A stretch of DNA of 42,620 nucleotides from Hydrogenophilus sp. (GTDB lineage Bacteria; Pseudomonadota; Gammaproteobacteria; Burkholderiales; Thiobacillaceae), in assembly GCA_020725195.1 (NCBI GenBank), contig DYFL01000018.1:1-42620 (forward strand). Direction: 5' to 3'. The position numbers and the translations under genes were made by a program. The notes beneath the pieces are model-generated. The model made no database searches. It saw only the letters and a program-made list of their open reading frames with translations, and was not told where the DNA came from. Below, piece after piece: positions 37,505 through 42,620 of the stretch (the stretch's first letter is position 1; the number at the start of each line of letters is the position of its first letter).

Positions 37505-40135
37505 ATGACCATCGCCCCGCAGACCCTGGCGCGCTGGCGGGCGGAGCTCGCCCGGGCCCGCGAGGCCCTGATCCGGGACTACGCCGCCGGGCGCCGCGCC
37601 AGCCCCCTCCTGGCGGGCCTGAGCCGCAGCACGGACCGGCTGCTCGGACAGATCTGGCAGACCCTGGAGCTGCCGCCGCACGCCGCCCTGGTGGCGGTGG
37701 GCGGCTACGGGCGCGGCGAGCTCTACCCGCAGTCCGACGTCGACGTCCTGATCCTGCTCGACGACGCCCTCCCGCAGACCGAGCGCGCGCGCTTCGAACC
37801 GCTGATCGGCCTGCTCTGGGACGTGGGCCTGCCCATCGGCCACAGCGTGCGCAGCCTCGCCGAGTGTCTGAGCGAGGGCGCATGCGACGTCACCGTCCAG
37901 ACCAACCTCATGGAAGGCCGTCTGGTCGCCGGGGAGCGCGGGCTCTACGAGCGGCTGTGCCAGGCGCTGCGCGCCGCCCTGGATCCGCCGGCCTTCTTCG
38001 AGGCCAAACGGCTGGAGCAGCAGAACCGCCACGGCCGCTTCGCCGACCGGGCCCTGCTGCTCGAACCCAACATCAAGGAGAGCCCGGGGGGGCTGAGGGA
38101 CATCCAGACCGCGCTCTGGGTCGCCCAGGCGGCGGGCCTGCCGGGCAGCCTGGCGGGGCTCGCCCGCCGGGGCCTGCTCGCCCCCGAGGAGGCGCGGCGC
38201 ATCGCCGGCCGGGTGCGTTTCCTGAGCGCCCTGCGCATCCGCCTGCATCTCGAGGCGAAGCGGCGCGAGGACCGCCTGCTGTTCGAGTTCCAGGAGGCCC
38301 TGGCCGCGCAGATGGGCTACGCCCCGCAGGGCGGCAAGCGGGCCTCCGAGCGGCTGATGCAGCACTACTACCAGGCCGCCCGGGAGGTGAGCCTCGCCAA
38401 CGAGATCCTGCTCGAGGCCCTGCGCCAGCACATCAGGCCGCCGGGCGAGGCCGAGCCCCTGCCCGGGTTCGCGGGCTTCCTGCGCCGCGGCGGCCGGCTG
38501 GACATCGCCGACGAGGCGTTGTTCCGGCAGCGCCCCGAGGCGATCTTCGAGAGCTTCCTCGTCCTCGGCCGCGAGCCCGAGCTGCAGGGGTTCGGCCCGC
38601 TCGCCCTGCGCGCCCTCTGGCGGGCCGGGCGCCGCATCGACGCGGCCTTCAGACAGGACGCCGGCAACTGGGCGCGCTTCCGGGCGATCCTCGGGGCGGA
38701 GCGGGGCGTCACCCACAACCTGCGGCTCATGCACCGCCTGGGGCTGCTGGGGCGCTACATCCCGGCCTTCGGCCGGGTGACCGGGCAGCTCCAGCACGAC
38801 CTGGTGCACATCTATCCCGTCGACGAGCACATCCTCATGGTGCTCAGGAACCTGCGCCGCCTGGCCCTGCCCCAGTTCGCCCACGAGTTCCCGCTGGCGC
38901 ACCGCCTGATGCAGGACTTCGGGCGCCACGACCTGCTCTACCTCGCCGCCCTCTTCCACGACATCGCCAAGGGGCGCGGCGGCGACCACTCCACCCTGGG
39001 CGCCGCCGACGCCCGGCGCTTCGGCATGCGCCACGGCCTGCCGCGCGCGGACACCGCGCTCGTCGCATGGCTGGTGCAGGAGCACCTCAGCCTGTCGCGC
39101 ACGGCGCAGAAGGAGGACCTCTCCGACCCCGAGGTCATCGCCCGCTTCGCCGCCCGCTGCGGCACGGTCGAGCGGCTCACCGCCCTGTACCTGCTCACCG
39201 TCGCGGACATCCGCGGCACCAACCCGCGGATCTGGAACGCCTGGAAGGAGAAGCTGCTGCGCGAGCTCTACCTCGCCAGCCGGCGCGTGCTGGAAGGCGG
39301 CCGGCCGGAAGCCGACAGCGTGGAGGCGAAGAAGGAACAGGCCCGGGCCGCGCTGCGCCTCTACGCCTTCGAGCCCGGCGCCGAGGACGCCCTCTGGGCC
39401 CGGCTCGACGAGGTCTATTTCCTGCGCCTGGAGGCCCAGGAGATCGCCTGGCAGGCGCGGCGCCTGCTGCCGCTCCTGGGCCGGGAAAACGGAGTTTCGG
39501 TGAAGGCTCACATCGGCGAAGCCGATGTCAAGCCGCGAAGCGGCGGCCGGACCGTCGTGCGCGCCCGCCTCGCCCCCATCGGCGAGGGCCTGGAGGTGAT
39601 GGTCTACGCCCCGGACGAGCCCGGGCTCTTCGCCCGCATCTGCGGCTTCTTCGCCGGCCTGCGCTACTCGGTGCTGGAGGCCAGGATCCACACCACCCGC
39701 GACGGCTGCGCCCTCGACAGCTTCCTGGTCATGGACGAGGCGGACCGCGCCGTGCCCTACCGGGACCTGCTCAGCTACATCGAGTACGAACTCGCGGCCA
39801 TCCTCAAGGCGAGGCGCCCGCTCACCGAGCTCGGCGGCGGACGCCTGCCGCGCCAGCTCAAGCACTTCCCCATCGAGCCGGAGGTCAGCCTCGCCGCCAG
39901 CGAGGGCGGCCGCGGCCACGTGCTCTCGCTGGCCGCCGGCGACCGCCCCGGCCTGCTCTACGACGTGGCCCGGGTGCTGGCCCGGCACGAGGCCAGCGTC
40001 ACCAGCGCCAAGATCCACACCCTGGGCGCCCGCGCCGAGGACGTCTTCGTCCTGAGCGGCGAGGCGCTCGCCGAGCCCGAGGTGCGCCTCGCGCTGGAGC
40101 AGGACCTGCTGGGGATGCTGAGGCAGGGGGGGTAG
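37505..40135 (+). CDS. glnD: Bifunctional uridylyltransferase/uridylyl-removing enzyme GlnD, with in-frame element insertion
   Basis: An 876-residue nitrogen sensor that uridylylates PII proteins when glutamine is low and reverses this when it is high. In order: nucleotidyltransferase (GGYGRGELYPQSDVDVLILL, about 66-85), helical GlnD linker, HD domain (LFHDIAKGRGGDHSTLGAADA, about 480-500), and two ACT domains (VMVYAPDEPGLFARICGFF, about 697; LAAGDRPGLLYDVARVLARH, about 805). Palindromic element copy D is inserted in frame at about residues 663-683, between the HD and first ACT domains. ATG 37505 is preferred over upstream codons, which read as arginine-rich spacer. Confidence 0.96.
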   Translation: MTIAPQTLARWRAELARAREALIRDYAAGRRASPLLAGLSRSTDRLLGQIWQTLELPPHAALVAVGGYGRGELYPQSDVDVLILLDDALPQTERARFEPLIGLLWDVGLPIGHSVRSLAECLSEGACDVTVQTNLMEGRLVAGERGLYERLCQALRAALDPPAFFEAKRLEQQNRHGRFADRALLLEPNIKESPGGLRDIQTALWVAQAAGLPGSLAGLARRGLLAPEEARRIAGRVRFLSALRIRLHLEAKRREDRLLFEFQEALAAQMGYAPQGGKRASERLMQHYYQAAREVSLANEILLEALRQHIRPPGEAEPLPGFAGFLRRGGRLDIADEALFRQRPEAIFESFLVLGREPELQGFGPLALRALWRAGRRIDAAFRQDAGNWARFRAILGAERGVTHNLRLMHRLGLLGRYIPAFGRVTGQLQHDLVHIYPVDEHILMVLRNLRRLALPQFAHEFPLAHRLMQDFGRHDLLYLAALFHDIAKGRGGDHSTLGAADARRFGMRHGLPRADTALVAWLVQEHLSLSRTAQKEDLSDPEVIARFAARCGTVERLTALYLLTVADIRGTNPRIWNAWKEKLLRELYLASRRVLEGGRPEADSVEAKKEQARAALRLYAFEPGAEDALWARLDEVYFLRLEAQEIAWQARRLLPLLGRENGVSVKAHIGEADVKPRSGGRTVVRARLAPIGEGLEVMVYAPDEPGLFARICGFFAGLRYSVLEARIHTTRDGCALDSFLVMDEADRAVPYRDLLSYIEYELAAILKARRPLTELGGGRLPRQLKHFPIEPEVSLAASEGGRGHVLSLAAGDRPGLLYDVARVLARHEASVTSAKIHTLGARAEDVFVLSGEALAEPEVRLALEQDLLGMLRQGG
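39492..39555 (+). repeat. Palindromic element copy D (in frame within glnD)
   Basis: It aligns without gaps to the other copies over the central part. The long stem is ACATCGGC-GAA-GCCGATGT, perfectly paired but with different bases from A/B. The second hairpin GCCGC-GAA-GCGGC is identical to copy B. The flank GAAAACGGAGTTTCGG contains a short inverted AAAC/GTTT. The right end diverges after GGCCGGA. It encodes VKAHIGEADVKPRSGGRT. Confidence 0.8.
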
Positions 40136-40344
40136 TGACGAGGACTGGGGACTGAGTGCGCCAGTCGATCCGGGTGCGCCCCCGCACAAAGGTAGCCCGG
40201 ATGAAGCGAAGCGCAATCCGGGGAGGACAGGGTTGGGCCCTCGTCCCGGATTGCGGCCTATCGGCCTGCATCCGGGCTACGAGGCTGGGGGCTGGGGAGC
40301 GGGTTGCGATGTGGCGCTTCTTGCTCAGTCCCAGCCCTCGTCAC
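40135..40344. repeat. Nested inverted repeats between glnD and the flhB-like gene
   Basis: Outer arms: GTGACGAGGACTGGGGACTG (40135-40154, one mismatch and one indel) against its inverse at 40324-40344. Inner arms: GTAGCCCGGATG (40192-40203) and CATCCGGGCTAC (40269-40280), enclosing further palindromic sequence (GAAGCGAAGCGCAATCCGGG and CCCGGATTGCGG). The block overlaps the last 29 codons of the flhB-like gene, so it has extended that protein. Confidence 0.8.
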
Positions 40345-40629
40345 TGACTCCCCCTGTTCCAGACGGTAGATCCAGGCCAGCAGCTCGGCCACGGCGACGT
40401 AGAGGCTGGGCGGGATGTGCGCGTCCAGATCCACCTGCATGAGCAGGCTCACGAGTTCCGGTGACTCGTGGACGAACACCCCGGCCTCCCGGGCCCGCTG
40501 GATGATCTCCTCGGCGATCAAGCCGCGCCCCCTGGCCACGACCCGGGGCGCGGCCTGCTCGGGGGCGTAGGCCAGCGCCACGGCCTCCAGGCGCCGCTCG
40601 GGCTTATCGGCCACGGCCGCCGTCCGCAT
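40258..40629 (-). CDS. FlhB-like protein (isolated FlhB cytoplasmic domain homologue)
   Basis: A 123-residue protein resembling the cytoplasmic C-terminal domain of the flagellar export switch FlhB without the membrane part. It has AVALAYAPEQAAPRVVARGRG in place of the FlhB NPTH segment, AEEIIQRAREAGVFVHESPELV and the IPPSLYVAVAELLAWIYRLEQ helix. No NPTH autocleavage site is present. The final 29 residues (from about SVTRAG) come from a repeat block. The start overlaps fliK by 26 bp. A role in flagellar substrate switching is inferred. Confidence 0.8.
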   Translation of the reverse strand: MRTAAVADKPERRLEAVALAYAPEQAAPRVVARGRGLIAEEIIQRAREAGVFVHESPELVSLLMQVDLDAHIPPSLYVAVAELLAWIYRLEQGESVTRAGTEQEAPHRNPLPSPQPRSPDAGR

Positions 40630-41737
40630 CCGTTGCCCCCATCGCGGCCGGCGCCGGGGTTTGCGTCTCGGGCCCCGCCTCGACCGCCAGCCCCAGCACC
40701 GCCAGCCCCGCCGCTTCCAGCCGCCCCGCCAGATCGGGCAGGGCCGCCGTCATCGCCGCCCCGGCCTGCGCCGTGTCGGCATGCAGGCGCAGCTGCAGCC
40801 CCCGGGACAGGAGCGCGATCTCGGCCGTGACGCCGCCGAGCCGCGGCAGGGTCAGGCGCAGCTGCGTGCGCCAGGGCGCGGGCTCGTCCTCCCCGGCGCC
40901 ATGCTCCGGCCTCTCCTCCACCTGCCACTGCATCGACTGCCCCGGCCAGGCGGGGCCCTGCCAGACGAAGGGCTGGCCTTCCAGCAGCTGCAGCTGCCGG
41001 CCCGCCAGGCGGGCCGCCTCTTCCGGCATGCCGTCCAGGTCGGCCACGCGCGCCTGGCCCGCCCAGTCCGGCTGGGCCAGGCGCGCCTGGGGCTCCCGCC
41101 GGATCTCGGCCAGGGACTGGTCGCCGCGCACCCAGCGGTTGAGGTGGGACTCGTAGAAGAGCCCGCTCTCCTTCACGGCCCGGCGCAGCGGCGCGAGCCA
41201 GTCCCGGCCCTGGGCCGAGGGCTGCTCCAGGAGCGGGGCTGCGGCCGGCCGGGTGGCCGCAGGACCCGGAGGGGCGACGTCGGGCAGGGCCGGCAAGGCG
41301 GCCAGGCGCCCCGCCCCGGCTGCCGGATCGGGCTGGGCGGGGGCGGCGGGCCGCGGCGGCATCCGGGCGGCATCGGCCGCCGCCCAGCGCGCCAGGGCGG
41401 CGACCTTCATGGCCGCGTCGCTCACGCGCACGCTCCGGTCGGCCCCCTGGGCCGCCCGGTCGGGGACCAGGAGGAAGGTCGGACGCGGATCCGACTTGAG
41501 GTAGAGGAGCTTCACCGTATCGCCGGGCCTCGCCTCCCCGGGCAGGGCCATGTTCAGGGACCGGTCGGCCACCTGGACCACATGGCGGCCGTTGGGCAGG
41601 CCCTGCGCGATGCGGCCGTCGTAGACCCGGCCGGGCTCGAAGGCCGGCTGCCTTTCCGAGCGCCCCGCCTGCAGCAGGGCCGCCCCCCGGCTCTTCAGCC
41701 ACTCGAGGACGGCCGGGGGCAGGACCGAAAGGCTCAC
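40604..41737 (-). CDS. fliK: Flagellar hook-length control protein FliK-like
   Basis: A 377-residue protein with low-complexity Ala/Pro/Gln-rich middle (about 115-185). The conserved C-terminal FliK domain is at about 280-370 (RTQLRLTLPRLGGVTAEIALLSRGLQLRLHAD, then LPDLAGRLEAAGLAVLGLAVE). The N-terminal about 90 residues contain a beta-rich region (VYDGRIAQGLPNGRHVVQVADRSLNMALPG). GTG 41737 is the start, overlapping the DUF2802 stop (GTGA). The position between DUF2802 and the FlhB-like gene supports a flagellar role. Confidence 0.8.
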   Translation of the reverse strand: MSLSVLPPAVLEWLKSRGAALLQAGRSERQPAFEPGRVYDGRIAQGLPNGRHVVQVADRSLNMALPGEARPGDTVKLLYLKSDPRPTFLLVPDRAAQGADRSVRVSDAAMKVAALARWAAADAARMPPRPAAPAQPDPAAGAGRLAALPALPDVAPPGPAATRPAAAPLLEQPSAQGRDWLAPLRRAVKESGLFYESHLNRWVRGDQSLAEIRREPQARLAQPDWAGQARVADLDGMPEEAARLAGRQLQLLEGQPFVWQGPAWPGQSMQWQVEERPEHGAGEDEPAPWRTQLRLTLPRLGGVTAEIALLSRGLQLRLHADTAQAGAAMTAALPDLAGRLEAAGLAVLGLAVEAGPETQTPAPAAMGATDADGGRGR

Positions 41738-42102
41738 GCGACGCGCTGGTTGAGGGCGACGATGAGCTCCGCCTCGCCCCGGGAGATGCCGCAGCGCTCG
41801 CACAGATCGCTGGCCGACAGGCCCTGGCGCGCCAGCTGGGTCGCCTGGGCGTAGGGGGACAGGGGCGCCTCTTCCTCGCGCGCCTCGAGCTGTCTCTCCA
41901 GGGCCTCGACGCGGCCCCTGAGGGCGGCCAGCTCGGCCCTGAGCGCATCCACCTCGGGGCCCGGCTCCAGGCTGGGCTCCACCCGGGGGGCGCCTTGCCT
42001 GCGCCGCCGCTTCGAGAACACGAGCGTCTCCAGCAGATAGATCAGCGTGGCCAGGACGACGGCGATGAGGAGTTCGCGCAGGCTGATGGTGATGGCGTCC
42101 AT
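41734..42102 (-). CDS. DUF2802 flagellar-cluster protein
   Basis: A 122-residue protein with one N-terminal membrane helix (LRELLIAVVLATLIYLLETLVF, about 8-29), a basic stop (KRRRR), a coiled coil (VDALRAELAALRGRVEALERQLE, about 52-74) and a C-terminal helical domain (ATQLARQGLSASDLCERCGISRGEAELIVALNQRV) resembling a helix-turn-helix. This architecture and its place beside fliK fit DUF2802. Function unknown; ATG 42102 is the first in-frame start that begins the membrane helix. Confidence 0.8.
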   Translation of the reverse strand: MDAITISLRELLIAVVLATLIYLLETLVFSKRRRRQGAPRVEPSLEPGPEVDALRAELAALRGRVEALERQLEAREEEAPLSPYAQATQLARQGLSASDLCERCGISRGEAELIVALNQRVA

Positions 42103-42184
42103 CTTGGGACCAGGGCTCGGGGATATGTCGCTCGGGCAGATGATAGCGCCCGCGGGCGGCGATGTCGCCCGCCGGGAAACGCTC

Positions 42185-42565
42185 TCAGGCCGGCTGCGGC
42201 GCCCGGCCGCCCAGGGCCTCGGTGAAGCCGAAGCGGCGCAGGTCCCGGATGCGCATGGGATAGAGGATGCCGAAGAGGTGGTCGGTCTCGTGCTGGACGA
42301 CGCGGGCATGGAAGCCCGTGACGCTGCGCTCGATGGGCTCGCCTTGGGGGCCGAAGCCCCGGTAGCGCAGATGCGTGTAGCGCGGCACCAGGCCCCTGAG
42401 GCCCGGCACCGAGAGGCAGCCCTCCCAGCCCTCCTCCATGTCCTCGGACAGCGGCGTGAGCACCGGGTTGATGAGCACGGTGTAGGGCACGGGCTGCGCC
42501 TCGGGATAGCGGGGGTTGTCCTTCACCTCGAAGACGGCCACCTGCAGCGCGACGCCGATCTGCGG
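42185..42565 (-). CDS. def: Peptide deformylase, 5' part missing (interrupted)
   Basis: About 126 residues of a type I peptide deformylase, which removes formyl groups from nascent proteins. Two of the three motifs are intact: EGCLSVPG (metal Cys) and QHETDHLFG (H-E-x-x-H). The N-terminal motif GxGxAAPQIG is cut: the sequence reads [14 protein letters not shown], but upstream of 42565 the expected codons are replaced by unrelated sequence to the window end. A GTG at 42541 could start a shorter, probably inactive product. The gene seems broken by an insertion or rearrangement. Another def elsewhere would be expected. Confidence 0.8.
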   Translation of the reverse strand, partial: PQIGVALQVAVFEVKDNPRYPEAQPVPYTVLINPVLTPLSEDMEEGWEGCLSVPGLRGLVPRYTHLRYRGFGPQGEPIERSVTGFHARVVQHETDHLFGILYPMRIRDLRRFGFTEALGGRAPQPA

Positions 42566-42620
42566 CCCCCCCGCGTCAGAATAGTTGTCGCCTCGATAGC
42601 TCTGTAACCTAAGGGGGTGA
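42566..42620. mobile_element. Possible end of an insertion sequence within def (tentative)
   Basis: The 55 bp beyond the def break show no similarity to deformylase in the reading frame and are less GC-rich than the surroundings, with stretches such as CAGAATAGTTGTCGCC and CTCTGTAACC. The break lies at a run of C residues. An IS terminus is the simplest explanation, but the window ends before any transposase. Confidence 0.35.

Noticed and set aside
37343-40216. Very long open frame antisense to glnD
   Set aside because: High GC content keeps antisense frames open. The glnD strand has clear domains, and the opposite frame has no recognisable motif. The same applies to long antisense frames over clpB, pheT, thrS and metG.

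Overview
The window is a high-GC (roughly two-thirds G+C) chromosomal segment. Gene content and order indicate a betaproteobacterium: alaC-hom-thrC, surE-pcm-nlpD-rpoS-yrfG, and thrS-infC-rpmI-rplT-pheS-pheT-ihfA-merR, plus a flagellar DUF2802/fliK/flhB-like trio. Genus cannot be read from the sequence. Most of it is core genome in compact operons whose stops and starts overlap (ATGA, GTGA, TTGA).

Layout. 1-1240: tail of an unknown gene with a strong terminator, then an M28 peptidase. 1374-5618 (minus): marC, a TlpA-like thioredoxin, and clpB behind a clear sigma-32 promoter. 5724-6563 (plus): nadC. 6583-9816 (minus): a four-gene signalling operon (GGDEF diguanylate cyclase, RsbT-like kinase fused to a PP2C phosphatase, RsbR-like and RsbS-like STAS proteins). 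9886-14899 (minus): barstar, secreted barnase-type RNase, thrC, hom, alaC. 14988-19201: a Mth938-like protein (plus), then yrfG, rpoS, nlpD, pcm and surE (minus). 19298-20467: tRNA-Pro(GGG) and an M14 deacylase. 20491-21959: a complete ISL3-family insertion sequence with 8-bp target duplication. 22100-31253 (minus): a GCS2-type ligase, merR, ihfA, pheT, pheS, rplT, rpmI, infC, thrS and tRNA-Val(GAC). 31295-40135: a UMF1-type transporter (minus) divergent from metG, an FKBP-like/methyltransferase fusion, acylphosphatase, map and glnD. 40258-42565 (minus): flagellar genes and a def gene cut near its 5' end close to the window edge.

The most unusual signal is a family of about 70-bp palindromic elements, four copies at 13633, 26708, 34923 and 39492. 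Each folds into two hairpins with covarying stems. All four lie in the host gene's sense orientation and can encode a V-K-P-R-S-G-G-R-like peptide. One is in frame inside glnD, one is at the start of the methyltransferase gene, and two sit at the 3' ends of alaC and pheS. Around the last two, the host gene's own 3' sequence has been copied in direct and/or inverted orientation: a 62-bp exact direct repeat at alaC and a 51-bp perfect palindrome carrying the pheS stop codon. Other palindromic repeats extend or interrupt metG, map and the flhB-like gene. This resembles in logic the Rickettsia palindromic elements, but I do not recognise the family. Secondary points of interest are a stressosome-like module with a Glu at the RsbS phosphosite, an AUA start codon in infC, a chromosomal barnase/barstar pair, and a terminator wedged between tRNA-Val and thrS.
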